Of a DNA stretch of 44,871 nt, positions 1 to 8,242 are shown in pieces. Under the pieces are notes generated by a model. It made no database searches. It worked only from the letters and a program-made list of their open reading frames with translations, and was not told the origin of the DNA. Source of the DNA: Bacteroidales bacterium (lineage in GTDB: Bacteria > Bacteroidota > Bacteroidia > Bacteroidales > UBA932); the NCBI GenBank assembly GCA_017561885.1, contig JAFZBF010000017.1, positions 1 to 44,871 on the forward strand, in the 5' to 3' direction. The position numbers and the translations under genes were made by a program. How positions within the stretch are numbered: the stretch's first letter is position 1; the number at the start of each line of letters is the position of its first letter.

Positions 1-223
1 AACCCCTCGGCCTCCGGCCGGTATCTGCTGACTTCTCAGCTGCTTTTTTTGTGCCCCGGGCACCACCTTTACGGGGGCACAGCCCCCGAACCCCTCGGCC
101 TTCGGCCGGTCTGCTGAATTCTCAGTTGCTTTTTTTGTGCCCCGGGCACCACCTCTACGGGGGCACAGCCCCCGAACCCCTCGGCCTCCGACCGGTATCT
201 GCTGAATTCTCAGCTGCTTTTTT
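1..223. repeat. Tandem intergenic repeat, about 2.6 units of 86-88 bp, hairpin-rich
   Basis: Units start at 1, 89 and 175; the third breaks off near 223. Units 1 and 2 differ at only a few positions plus a 2-bp indel. Each full unit holds three possible hairpins: CGGCC(TTC)GGCCG or its variant, GCTGA(ATTC)TCAGC followed about 3 nt later by a run of six or seven T, and CGGGGGC(ACA)GCCCCCG. The middle one resembles a weak intrinsic terminator on the plus strand. The array may continue left of the window. No gene is supported here; an open frame runs through it only because the repeat lacks stops in that frame. Confidence 0.8.
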
Positions 224-284
224 GCGTGTGGCTCACACAGGCCGAAATTTTAATGGCATAAAGGGTACTGACTATATTTTTCTG

Positions 285-292
285 TATATTTG
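285..292 (+). promoter_or_regulatory. Putative -7 promoter element of the lemA operon
   Basis: TATATTTG matches the Bacteroidota -7 consensus TAnnTTTG and lies 22 nt before the LemA start codon. I see no good TTTG-type -33 element at the expected spacing. Confidence 0.45.
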
Positions 293-314
293 TTACAATA
301 AAAACTTTCAAACA

Positions 315-881
315 ATGTCTATAGTACTCATTCTCATCGCCGTCATAGTACTGCTCGTGCTGTGGGTGATTTCAGTCCAGAACAAACTCGTCAAACTCGA
401 CGAATACTCAAACAATGCCCTGAAGCAGATCAACGTACAGCAGATGTCACGTTACGACTCTCTGAGAACGATGATCAATTCAGCCCGTGAATACGCAAAA
501 GACGTAGAGTCAAAGACCATCATCGAGGCCATCGAGGCCCGCCGTCCGGTGCAGTCTGCAAATCCTACAACTGAACAGATCAACGAGAATGAAGCGATAC
601 TCGGCCAGGCCATGCGCAATTTCAATGTAGTTGTCGAGCGCTATCCTGAGCTCAAATCCATGGAACTTTACAAAAACGCCCAGGACGAATACAAGAAGAA
701 CGAGGACCAGGTACGAGTTTCCCGTATGACCTTCAACGACACCGTGACCAAGTTCAACATGCAGACCCGTATGTTCCCCGGCAGCGTTGTTGCACGGATG
801 CTGGGCTTCGCGCCTAAACAATACCTCGAAGAGGACAAGGCAAAGGCCGACATTCCCGACATTTTCCCTGACAAGCAATAA
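315..881 (+). CDS. lemA: LemA family membrane protein
   Basis: The product is 188 residues. An N-terminal transmembrane segment (about residues 2-19) is followed by a helical domain. The C-terminal part carries the LemA signature: SRMTFNDTV, then TKFNMQTRMFP, then a short ARMLGF motif. The family's biochemical role is not established; LemA proteins are thought to sit in the membrane with a helical bundle outside or inside the cell. I chose the ATG at 315 because it directly precedes the hydrophobic helix and follows a TAnnTTTG promoter; the frame is open back to 51, but that part lies in the intergenic repeat. The next gene begins 3 bp after the stop. LemA beside a DUF2207 protein is a recurrent pairing and suggests joint function at the membrane. 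Confidence 0.9.
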   Translation: MSIVLILIAVIVLLVLWVISVQNKLVKLDEYSNNALKQINVQQMSRYDSLRTMINSAREYAKDVESKTIIEAIEARRPVQSANPTTEQINENEAILGQAMRNFNVVVERYPELKSMELYKNAQDEYKKNEDQVRVSRMTFNDTVTKFNMQTRMFPGSVVARMLGFAPKQYLEEDKAKADIPDIFPDKQ

Positions 882-884
882 TAT

Positions 885-2612
885 ATGCTGAAGAAACTAG
901 CCTTTATTCTGGCCCTGTCTCTGACCTGCGCCATGGCCATTCCTTCGCACGCGCAGGAAATCAGGGATATAGAGACCACCGTAAACCTGTTTGCCAACGG
1001 CAACGCCCAGGTGATTCAGAAATGGGACGTTACCGTGGTCAGCGGCACGGAATGGTATATACCGATAGACAATCCCGGCAAAAGCTATATCCACGATTTC
1101 CATGTATTCGAGAATGGCAAAGAATACGAAAATGACGGCAGGAAGTGGAATTCGAACCGCTCGCTTGCAGAAAAGACCCGTCGCTGCGGTATAGTTGAAA
1201 AGAGCGGCGGCGACATAGAACTGTGCTGGGGACAGGGCGAATATGGCGACCATGTTTACACCATCAGCTACATCATCGACAATCTCGTACAGTCTTATGA
1301 TGAGTGTGACGGATTCCACTGGCACTTCCTTAACGACGAATGGGATGTCAAGCCTCAGCACGCTTCCATCAAGATAGTCAACGAGACCGACAGGGCACCC
1401 TGGTACTGGGCGAGCGAAGATTCCTGCAACGTCCGTTTCTGGGCTTTCGGTATGGTAGGAGACTCACGGCTGGAAGACGGCGCGATCTGTTTCGAATCGA
1501 CGGAGCCGTTCAAATACCGCAGTTTCTTCTCCGCGCTTGTCAGCTTTGACAAAGGCCTCTTCCTGCCCGATATCACAAAAGGGGACGGCACTTTCGAGAA
1601 GCTCCAGAAGAAGGCCATGAAGGGCAGCGACTACGATGACGACATGTCGTTCTTCGAGAAAATCTGTTACTGGTTTTTCCTGCTCCTCATAATAGGGTTG
1701 CCGCTGCTGTTGATATTTCTTGTGATCTACCTCATCTTAAGAAAGATCTACAGGAAAGTTTCCGGCCATCACTATGACAAGAAGATTTTCGGAAAGAGCA
1801 AGATCTCGGACTGGTGGAGGGATATTCCGCTCGACGGGTCGCCGACAGCGATGTACAGTCTTATCCAAAGCGGTGACTATCTTGCTCCCAACAAGAACAA
1901 GGTCTTTTCGAATATTGTCAGCGCCTACTTCTTGAGATGGATCCAGGACGGACTGCTTGCCGTGGAAAGAGACCCGAAGAAAAACAGCCGGGTCAACCTG
2001 CGTTTTGTCAAAGGTGATGAAATACTCAATTTTGACGACACCATAGAAGGGCAGATTTACGATGCGGCTCTGGAGGCGGCAGGAGACAACAATATCCTTG
2101 AAGCTGACGAATTCAAGAAGTGGTCTTACAAGCATGACAGCAAGGTCACTGCATGGCCTCTGGCAGCAAAAACGGCAGGACGCGCCATCTGGGAGAAAAA
2201 GACTCCGGAAGAGCGTTGCCATGCGATAGAATTCAAGAATTTCCTGAATGATTTCACCCTCACTTCCGAGCGCGAAGCTCCTGAAGTAGGCTTGTGGAAA
2301 CAGTATATGGTTATGGCAGCCTCTCTTGGCATTGCGGATAAAGTGTCCAAGAATTTCGAGAAGTTGTTCCCTGAAATAATGGAGGAATATGCCCAGCAGA
2401 CCAATATGGTGGATATGACCACTACATATTATGTCCTTCGCAGCCTGAGCAATACTTCCACTTCAATGATGTCGTCAGCCCTCGACAGGCAAGCCCAGAG
2501 GGCAGCAGCGACTGCTGCGGCAGCAAGACGCTCTTCAGGTGGAGGCGGGTCAATATCCTTCGGCGGCGGTGGCGGCGGCTTCGGCGGCGGCCACGGCGGC
2601 GGTTCAAGATAA
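885..2612 (+). CDS. DUF2207 domain-containing membrane protein
   Basis: The product is 575 residues. It has a signal peptide (about 1-23, ending in SHA before QE), an exported beta-rich DUF2207 domain (about 25-230), one transmembrane segment (about 260-286), a cytoplasmic domain (about 290-545) and a Gly-rich tail (about 552-575). This order (signal, DUF2207, helix, cytoplasmic part, glycine tail) is typical of the family, which has no assigned biochemical function. It lies 3 bp after lemA, so the two are almost certainly co-transcribed. Its 3' end converges on a minus-strand lipoprotein gene with only 7 bp between the stops and no obvious terminator. The Gly-rich end is low complexity and possibly disordered or membrane-associated. 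Confidence 0.88.
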   Translation: MLKKLAFILALSLTCAMAIPSHAQEIRDIETTVNLFANGNAQVIQKWDVTVVSGTEWYIPIDNPGKSYIHDFHVFENGKEYENDGRKWNSNRSLAEKTRRCGIVEKSGGDIELCWGQGEYGDHVYTISYIIDNLVQSYDECDGFHWHFLNDEWDVKPQHASIKIVNETDRAPWYWASEDSCNVRFWAFGMVGDSRLEDGAICFESTEPFKYRSFFSALVSFDKGLFLPDITKGDGTFEKLQKKAMKGSDYDDDMSFFEKICYWFFLLLIIGLPLLLIFLVIYLILRKIYRKVSGHHYDKKIFGKSKISDWWRDIPLDGSPTAMYSLIQSGDYLAPNKNKVFSNIVSAYFLRWIQDGLLAVERDPKKNSRVNLRFVKGDEILNFDDTIEGQIYDAALEAAGDNNILEADEFKKWSYKHDSKVTAWPLAAKTAGRAIWEKKTPEERCHAIEFKNFLNDFTLTSEREAPEVGLWKQYMVMAASLGIADKVSKNFEKLFPEIMEEYAQQTNMVDMTTTYYVLRSLSNTSTSMMSSALDRQAQRAAATAAAARRSSGGGGSISFGGGGGGFGGGHGGGSR

Positions 2613-2619
2613 TCCGGGT

Positions 2620-3582
2620 TTAAAGTACTGTATTCACTTTATCAGCAGAATGCACGTCCAGCTTCAGCCGTTCGGTGAGGGTGGCGTTCTTGATGCTGAC
2701 GAAGTTGCCGTTGGGTTTGTACTCCGCAGGAATGGTCTTGCTTCCCAGATAGGTGACGCCGTCTTCCCCGATTACTTCGAAATTCAAGGCTTCCGCGTTA
2801 GTCTGGTCTTCAAACCGCAAGGCTACAAAGAAAGGATCCGCCGTGGGTTCATTCAACCAGACAGAAATCGGGCCGGTGCCCATATTCCATCCCTTCCAGA
2901 GCCCGCCGCCGTCTCCCGTTATCGAAGCGCCTACGGCGGTGATGGGTGTCTTTTCCCCTACGCCTCCATTCTGGAAGCGGAAGCTCAAGCGGTAGACGCT
3001 TTGCTGGTTCTCGAAGACAGCGTTGCTTGTAGTCAACGTGCCTTTGCCATCGTCGTCTGTCGTCAAGCCCGTCACTAGTACGTTTTCAGCCTGGGCAAGG
3101 TGATATCTCGCTGCAATGGAATTATACAAGCCGCTCAGACCGCCATCATTTACCAGAAGAATACCTCCTTGTCCGACGTATGTCCAATCTTCCCGGCTAT
3201 ATGGCGTCAGCAGGGTAAGCTGCGTCTGCCCCGGTGTGATGCCGGCAGCGGTCACCTCTCCTGTCAGGGTGGCGTAATGGGGATCCGTCGCGTCTTCCAC
3301 TGCCTTGAGCTTTCCTATCAGTTCCTCTCCCAAGTACACATATACCTCCTCGCCTGTCAGCCACATGGACTTGAGGAGTGTCGTGTTCGCTTCGTCGGTG
3401 CCGTCGATGGCCAGTGCCTTCGTCTCAGGGTTGCTCATTTCCGCCCGGACCGTCAAAGTCAAGGTAGAATCTGCCTTCAGAACCGGTTTACCGGGAACTT
3501 CTTCAGGAACAAGTTCCACCGGTGCACACCCGGTCCACATCAGGACTCCGAGTGCTGTAAGTATGATCAATGCTTTTTTCAT
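2620..3582 (-). CDS. Fimbrillin-like lipoprotein
   Basis: The product is about 320 residues from the chosen start, or 323 from an ATG three codons upstream (3591). I prefer 3582 because it gives a standard MKK n-region. A hydrophobic stretch ends in the lipobox-like WTGC, so it is probably a lipoprotein (acylated Cys 19, counted from 3582). The mature N-terminus has the NPETKA-type segment common in fimbrillin-like Bacteroidales proteins, followed by beta-strand-rich sequence with many Gly and Thr. This resembles Mfa/FimA-like or other lipid-anchored surface proteins, but no family-defining motif is certain. It is the last gene of a three-ORF minus-strand unit, 19-28 bp after the large modular surface protein. 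A role as its surface partner or anchor is inference. Confidence 0.7.
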   Translation of the reverse strand: MKKALIILTALGVLMWTGCAPVELVPEEVPGKPVLKADSTLTLTVRAEMSNPETKALAIDGTDEANTTLLKSMWLTGEEVYVYLGEELIGKLKAVEDATDPHYATLTGEVTAAGITPGQTQLTLLTPYSREDWTYVGQGGILLVNDGGLSGLYNSIAARYHLAQAENVLVTGLTTDDDGKGTLTTSNAVFENQQSVYRLSFRFQNGGVGEKTPITAVGASITGDGGGLWKGWNMGTGPISVWLNEPTADPFFVALRFEDQTNAEALNFEVIGEDGVTYLGSKTIPAEYKPNGNFVSIKNATLTERLKLDVHSADKVNTVL

Positions 3583-3610
3583 AGTTGTCATTCTGAGCGC
3601 AGCGATGAAT

Positions 3611-6600
3611 CTATTTCAAAATATAAGCTTTTCCGGCCGGAATCTCATCTCCATCAAACTGATAGAACCCCGGCACCCAGTCCTTTATGCCAAGGACATA
3701 GACCGTTTTATCACCGATTTTGCCGTTCGAGACGGCAACCGGGTATTCAGAAGCCTGGAGGATATTTCCGGGCCGGGCCGAAACATCGGCGGTACTCAAT
3801 AACGTCATGGCCAGAACTTTAGTGTTGCCCGTATCCGAGGATTCATTATCAGCTACGACAATGACCGGCGTCCCGGCTGGAATCACCCGGCTGTCTCTGT
3901 CGCCGATGCGAAGGAACACCAACTCATCACCATCCTGGGCCACCGTATAGGCTACGGCTCCTTCAGGCAGTTCGTAATCGGACGTCTTGTTGTAGAAGGA
4001 TGCCAGATACCTCATCTTCCCGTAGAAATAGCCATACGAGGCAATAATCTTGTCCTCAAAGGTATCGATGCTTATGTCATCCACATAGAGCCACGGCTGA
4101 TGGTCCTTTACCATGATGTGGACGTACTTGACATCCTCAGGCAATACCAGAGTGTACTTTGTCCAAAAAATGCTGTTTGCCTTTACTTCCGGAGCGACGA
4201 CAAAGTCCTCAAGACGATTGGTCGTCGTGGACCATCCCACTTGGAAAGAGGATTGAAGCCCGGTGTAAATTGACTCTCCGGTCTGCTCCGAATAAATCTT
4301 GAAAAAGAACGAAACCACTTTCGGGGCGCTTCCTTCCAGCAATGGCGACCGAAGCGTTTGTGCATTTGGACTGCCTTCATCAAATTCGAAACCATACGAG
4401 CCGCCATGCTGCTCACTCGTGGTAATTCCCGTGCGGCCATTTCCTCCCAAGAAACGCCAACCGCCCATTCCGTTTTCAAAATCCTGGAAATGCGGCAAAG
4501 ACTCCATCGGGCCCTCGGTGATAAAACGGATGGTTACATAATTGCTGGCATCAGTGCCGCTGAAAAGGGCCTTGAGGCGGAAATCGTAGGTCGTATTGGG
4601 AGACAGATTGCTGATAGTGGCGGAAGTACCGTTTACAGATGTCTCGGCTGACCAGTTGCTGCCATTCAGTTGCCGATATTGATAGGCGTAACCAGAAGCG
4701 TAATAAAGTTCGTCCCACTGCAGCGTTACACTCTGGTCCTTCAGCTCACTAACGGAAAGACCTGTCGGCCTCTCATAGGGAGAATAGGCCGTAAACTCGA
4801 AATCATCCAGGAACAACTGATACAGATTGGATATGTATTTGACGGCGACATACTGAGTTCCGACAGGGAAGTAATTTTCATACCGCGTCCATTCCGTACT
4901 CTGTTCTGTAATCTCTTCTCCCCATTCGAAGGCATCGATGTCCCGGGTCGTCGTGGAGTATCCCACTTGGAATCTCTCAAAACTAGAAGAAGCAAAATTC
5001 CGGAAATAGAACGAAACCAAAATGGGCGTATCGCCCGGAAGACCGGGTGAAATCAAATATTGGGGAATGGGGTTTTCATCGTAACAACGAAACATATATC
5101 CGTACGAGCCGTCGTGTTTGGCTTCTTCGGAAATGCCAGTTAAATCAACATTGTAGTAGTGGTTGTGGTCCACCTGGCTCCAGCCCGGCATCCCGTTTTC
5201 GAAACCGCAGTCGTAAGGCAGTTCAACGGCCGTGACGAACCGCAAGATGGAAAAACTGCTCTCCCCGGTATTATAAATCACTTTCACACGGAACATATAC
5301 TCCGTGAAAGCAGACAGTCCGGTGAGGTCAGCAGTCGTGCCGGTCGTGGAGGTCAAGGTCGACCAGGCTGATTCATCACTCTTCTTGTACTGCCATTTAT
5401 ACCCCGAAATGGCGGGAGTCGAGCCGCTGGGCGCACTCCAGGAAACGGAGGCGGTGTTCTCTGTGAAAGGGGTTACGGTCAGATTGATCGGATTGCGGTA
5501 AGGATTGGGTAGAATGTCGATCCGGATGTCGTTCCGTAACTCGAGATACATTGAGGTATACCCATTCCCCAGATCGATGGAAACATCTGAACCGTAAGAC
5601 CAGGCCTTCCCCGGTGCATTGTGGACCGAAAATGTTTGGGCGCCTGTGTATGCGTTACTTCCATAGTCATAACAACAGACGATGAGGTTATTATTGCCGT
5701 CGTATTCGTAAGGGGTGTCCAGTTGCAGGTCTATCCATCCTTCACCTGTAGCGGAGAAAGCCCCGTCATAAACCTGGGTGTAACCATTGTTTTCGCTGAC
5801 TACCTCCGTTGTGATGCCGGACAGCGAACTGCTGGCCGTATGTTTCAGATAAACCCGGATATGATTTTTTGTGAACGGCTGATTGTTGTAGTCGCGATAA
5901 TAGAAGGACAGGGCCTTGATGGTACCGGCTGTTCCGATCTCCTCGGCCGTGTAGAGCTGCTGTGACAGGGAATACGAACGACTCATAATCAATGGAAGAT
6001 AATACGCTCCGCTCGTGCCGTCGCCAATCTGTACGGATGTCAAAGCCACAGCCGTTGTCGTGGTGACATGCATATAGATATAATCGCCATCTGCTCCTTT
6101 GTTCAAGTCGTAGCCGGTGGAACCCCCGTTTGCACCCAGGGCGCCGGTCTGCGTATCGTTGAAGGAGATACTTGAGACAACACGATTGTTGGAGAAGACC
6201 TCTTTCGTGTAATAGAGGTGGATGTAATCGCCGCCTGCTCCCCGGTTCAGGTCTCCTTTGCTGTTCACGAAATCGCTCCCGCCTTGATAAGGTACAAGAT
6301 AATAGGTGCGTCCGTTGACAGTCCTGGTATCGGGGGCGGTGTCTGACTGGGTACTGATATAGAAATCGGTGACATAGCCCAGATTGATGTCGTCGTCGTT
6401 GCTTTCCGACTTGTAAAGCAAATAGATATAGTCGCCGCCGGCTCCTGCGTTCAAGTCCTTGCCGATGACCGTCCATCCCTGGCCTGTGAGACTGGCCTTC
6501 AGGCTGTTAACCTGATTTTCAGTGCCGCCTATGAGCATCACATCCTTGATGAAACTTGTAGCCGAAGCACTGGCTGCAGCGAGCAGAGTGAGTAAGATTG

Positions 6601-6619
6601 TTAACAGATACTTTTTCAT
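3611..6619 (-). CDS. Secreted modular surface protein: MABP-like repeats, two fibronectin III domains, two jelly-roll-like modules
   Basis: The product is 1002 residues with a signal peptide (about 1-20). Residues 22-186 contain three copies of a motif: KDLNAGAGGDYIYLLYK (54-70), GDLNRGAGGDYIHLYYT (122-138) and YDLNKGADGDYIYMHVT (170-186). These resemble strands of the MABP beta-prism, a domain best known from eukaryotic membrane-trafficking proteins. A beta-rich module follows (about 195-370). Then come fibronectin III domain 1 (about 376-464), a choice-of-anchor-J-like module (about 466-610), fibronectin III domain 2 (about 615-702), a second such module (about 704-852) and a C-terminal beta domain with a VIPAGTPVIV motif common in Bacteroidales surface proteins. 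No catalytic motif is seen, so binding or adhesion is the likely role. A 45-residue ORF lies just upstream and a lipoprotein gene downstream. Confidence 0.82.
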   Translation of the reverse strand: MKKYLLTILLTLLAAASASATSFIKDVMLIGGTENQVNSLKASLTGQGWTVIGKDLNAGAGGDYIYLLYKSESNDDDINLGYVTDFYISTQSDTAPDTRTVNGRTYYLVPYQGGSDFVNSKGDLNRGAGGDYIHLYYTKEVFSNNRVVSSISFNDTQTGALGANGGSTGYDLNKGADGDYIYMHVTTTTAVALTSVQIGDGTSGAYYLPLIMSRSYSLSQQLYTAEEIGTAGTIKALSFYYRDYNNQPFTKNHIRVYLKHTASSSLSGITTEVVSENNGYTQVYDGAFSATGEGWIDLQLDTPYEYDGNNNLIVCCYDYGSNAYTGAQTFSVHNAPGKAWSYGSDVSIDLGNGYTSMYLELRNDIRIDILPNPYRNPINLTVTPFTENTASVSWSAPSGSTPAISGYKWQYKKSDESAWSTLTSTTGTTADLTGLSAFTEYMFRVKVIYNTGESSFSILRFVTAVELPYDCGFENGMPGWSQVDHNHYYNVDLTGISEEAKHDGSYGYMFRCYDENPIPQYLISPGLPGDTPILVSFYFRNFASSSFERFQVGYSTTTRDIDAFEWGEEITEQSTEWTRYENYFPVGTQYVAVKYISNLYQLFLDDFEFTAYSPYERPTGLSVSELKDQSVTLQWDELYYASGYAYQYRQLNGSNWSAETSVNGTSATISNLSPNTTYDFRLKALFSGTDASNYVTIRFITEGPMESLPHFQDFENGMGGWRFLGGNGRTGITTSEQHGGSYGFEFDEGSPNAQTLRSPLLEGSAPKVVSFFFKIYSEQTGESIYTGLQSSFQVGWSTTTNRLEDFVVAPEVKANSIFWTKYTLVLPEDVKYVHIMVKDHQPWLYVDDISIDTFEDKIIASYGYFYGKMRYLASFYNKTSDYELPEGAVAYTVAQDGDELVFLRIGDRDSRVIPAGTPVIVVADNESSDTGNTKVLAMTLLSTADVSARPGNILQASEYPVAVSNGKIGDKTVYVLGIKDWVPGFYQFDGDEIPAGKAYILK

Positions 6620-6624
6620 ATACT

Positions 6625-6762
6625 CTACTCCTCGTCAAGGTCGCCATAATATTTATAATCTTGCGTGACATACTTCGCAGATCCGTCCATAACCGCCATT
6701 TGTGCCAGCTCCAGCTCCGTTGTCACCGGAGATTCGTAAATAAGTTTTTCTGCCCTTTCCAT
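6625..6762 (-). CDS. Small 45-residue acidic protein upstream of the surface protein
   Basis: This ORF runs ATG to TAG and ends 5 bp before the start codon of the 1002-residue surface protein. The peptide begins MERAEKLIYESPVTTELEL and ends in an acidic, Tyr-rich tail (DYKYYGDLDEE). It has no signal peptide or membrane segment. Short ORFs with a YxxPxxxxLEL core just before genes for large exported proteins are common in Bacteroidales, but I know of no established function. The tight spacing and biased composition argue that it is real; the length alone is not statistically strong. It may be a leader peptide, a small partner, or a peptide precursor. Confidence 0.6.
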   Translation of the reverse strand: MERAEKLIYESPVTTELELAQMAVMDGSAKYVTQDYKYYGDLDEE

Positions 6763-6934
6763 TTTTAAGCCGTTAAGGTTTGTTGACGATAAAGTTAAGG
6801 ATTATCAGCAGATAAAAAATCAATAACTTTGCTGAAATGATGCATTTCCCCCAACCTTTTGAACTGTTTTTACGTTATATATATGAAACCGTCCTGGAAA
6901 GGGCAATGTTAAACAGTATAAAGTATTAAATATT
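6763..6934. promoter_or_regulatory. Divergent promoter region between the surface-protein unit and the DUF6249/sigma operon
   Basis: On the plus strand, TAACTTTG (6824-6831) matches the -7 consensus TAnnTTTG, 103 nt before the DUF6249 start. On the minus strand, a TAACTTTA-like sequence (about 6791-6798) could serve the surface unit. Neither has a clear -33 element. A 30-codon open frame (6837-6929) starts 5 nt after the plus-strand -7 element and ends 5 nt before the DUF6249 gene. This length can arise by chance, so it is not called as a gene. Confidence 0.35.
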
Positions 6935-7369
6935 ATGGAGTGGTTAATGAATATTCTGGTGCCGATTGCAGTTTGTGTAGTGCTTCCGGTATTGATAGTA
7001 TGGCTGATCGGCCGTGTAAGGCAGAATGATACAAACCGGAAGGCTGAAGTTATGCTGAAAGCTATCGAGTCAGGAGCTACCGTCGATCCTGAGTTTTTCA
7101 AGAGTTCAAAAGTGAAAAAACAGAAGACGATCAAACAGGATCTCCTGGAAAAACTCAACGGCGCATGCATCACCGGCCTGATGGGAGTAGCGTTTATTGT
7201 TCTCTCATTTTTCAAAGGCCTGAACAGTACAGTATCTTCTTATCTTCCTTTCGCCGGAGCAGTGATGATGGCAGTGGGTATAGGGCTCTTCATCTCATAT
7301 TTCGCAGGAAAGAAAATGCTTGCCAAGGAGATGGAAGCAGAAGAGAAGAATCTTGGGAAACAGGAATAG
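6935..7369 (+). CDS. DUF6249-like small membrane protein
   Basis: The product is 144 residues. It has an N-terminal transmembrane helix (about 5-26), a basic cytoplasmic segment with SKVKKQKTIKQD (about 57-70), and two further helices (about 80-93 and 100-120), ending in a charged tail. The pattern fits DUF6249 membrane proteins, often found next to ECF sigma factor genes in Bacteroidota. It lies 3 bp before the sigma factor start, so the two are co-transcribed. Its role is unknown; membrane sensing for the sigma factor is possible but unproven. Confidence 0.75.
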   Translation: MEWLMNILVPIAVCVVLPVLIVWLIGRVRQNDTNRKAEVMLKAIESGATVDPEFFKSSKVKKQKTIKQDLLEKLNGACITGLMGVAFIVLSFFKGLNSTVSSYLPFAGAVMMAVGIGLFISYFAGKKMLAKEMEAEEKNLGKQE

Positions 7370-7372
7370 TCT

Positions 7373-7849
7373 ATGACCCGGGAGCGGTTCATTTCCGAAG
7401 TTAGGGTGTGTCAGGGACAGCTCAGGCGGTTCCTGACATCGCTGTGCGGTGACGCGGCTCTTGCCGATGATATAGCGCAGGAGGCTTTGACGCGGGCCTA
7501 CGTCACCTCGGACCGCTTTATCGGGAATTTCAAGGCCTGGCTCTTCCGGATAGCCTACAACTGTTTCATCGACAATCTCAGGAAAGTGCCTCAGCCGGCA
7601 GTATCTATTGATTCCTATGAAGTACAGCACCTGGTCGGGGCGGCAGCAACTGACGGGGCTTTCAGGCACGAAGAATTGAAAAGGGCCCTGGCGCTGATTC
7701 CGGAGAAGGAGCGCACCGCCATCGTCCTGCATTATTTCGAGGACCTTCCGATAAAGGAGATCGCCGCCATTATGCAGGCTCCTTCCGGGACGGTCAAATA
7801 TTATCTTTCGGTGGGCAGGGACCACCTCAGACAGTACATCCGATTATGA
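7373..7849 (+). CDS. RNA polymerase sigma factor, ECF (sigma-70) family
   Basis: The product is 158 residues, the usual ECF length. Region 2 is visible near the N-terminus (DDIAQEALTRAY about 32-43, then FKAWLFRIAYNCFIDNLRK about 53-71). Region 4 is at the C-terminus: LIPEKERTAIVLHYFEDLPIKEIAAIM, then APSGTVKYYLSVGRDHLRQ, a classic helix-turn-helix. It should direct core RNA polymerase to a small regulon. It lies between two small membrane-protein genes, 3 bp after the first and overlapping the second by 4 bp (ATGA). This suggests membrane-linked control. The target genes cannot be read from this window. Confidence 0.92.
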   Translation: MTRERFISEVRVCQGQLRRFLTSLCGDAALADDIAQEALTRAYVTSDRFIGNFKAWLFRIAYNCFIDNLRKVPQPAVSIDSYEVQHLVGAAATDGAFRHEELKRALALIPEKERTAIVLHYFEDLPIKEIAAIMQAPSGTVKYYLSVGRDHLRQYIRL

Positions 7850-8208
7850 AAGACATAGAACAGTATCTTAGGGATAATAAACCGGAAATGCCTGATGAAG
7901 GATATTTCCTTATGGAAACCAATGCCCGGCTGAGCGCGGTGGAGGGAATCAAGGACACCGTTTCTGCGGAGCGCCGCCGTGGCCGTACGGCTTTGATAAT
8001 AGCGCTGGCGGCCGGTCTGGTGATCGGATGTGCCGTAACTCTGCTTATCATGTTGTATCCCGCCGATCCGGCACAGGCTGGCAGTCAGCCCATATCGCAG
8101 ATGGTCGAATCGTTGCAGAGCTGGAAAGAGGTATTATTCTTCTTGATAGCTGCTTGCGCAATCGCAATGGGTATGATACTTATGAAGCCGAAGAGGGAAG
8201 CTATTTAG
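7846..8208 (+). CDS. Two-helix membrane protein, possible anti-sigma factor
   Basis: The product is 120 residues. A hydrophilic N-terminal part (about 1-47) begins MKDIEQYLRDNKPEMPDEGYF. Two transmembrane helices (about 48-71 and 94-113) are separated by a short loop. The start codon overlaps the sigma factor stop (ATGA), indicating translational coupling. The layout of a short cytoplasmic N-terminus plus membrane helices, coupled to an ECF sigma gene, is what an anti-sigma factor would look like, and similar proteins follow sigma genes in Bacteroidales. I see no zinc-binding anti-sigma motif (HxxxCxxC) and no FecR-like domain, so the function is inferred only from context. Confidence 0.7.
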   Translation: MKDIEQYLRDNKPEMPDEGYFLMETNARLSAVEGIKDTVSAERRRGRTALIIALAAGLVIGCAVTLLIMLYPADPAQAGSQPISQMVESLQSWKEVLFFLIAACAIAMGMILMKPKREAI

Positions 8209-8210
8209 GG

Positions 8211-8242
8211 TTTTGTGTTACGGTATTATTTGTCTAAATTTG
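8211..8242 (+). promoter_or_regulatory. Strong consensus promoter of the alkaline phosphatase gene
   Basis: TTTTG (8211-8215), a 19-bp spacer and TAAATTTG (8235-8242) match the Bacteroidota -33/-7 consensus closely. The start codon is 40 bp further on. Confidence 0.7.

Noticed and set aside
51..314. Upstream 88-codon extension of the LemA reading frame through the repeat
   Set aside because: It reads the tandem repeat, has no domain, and the membrane helix starts right at the ATG at 315.
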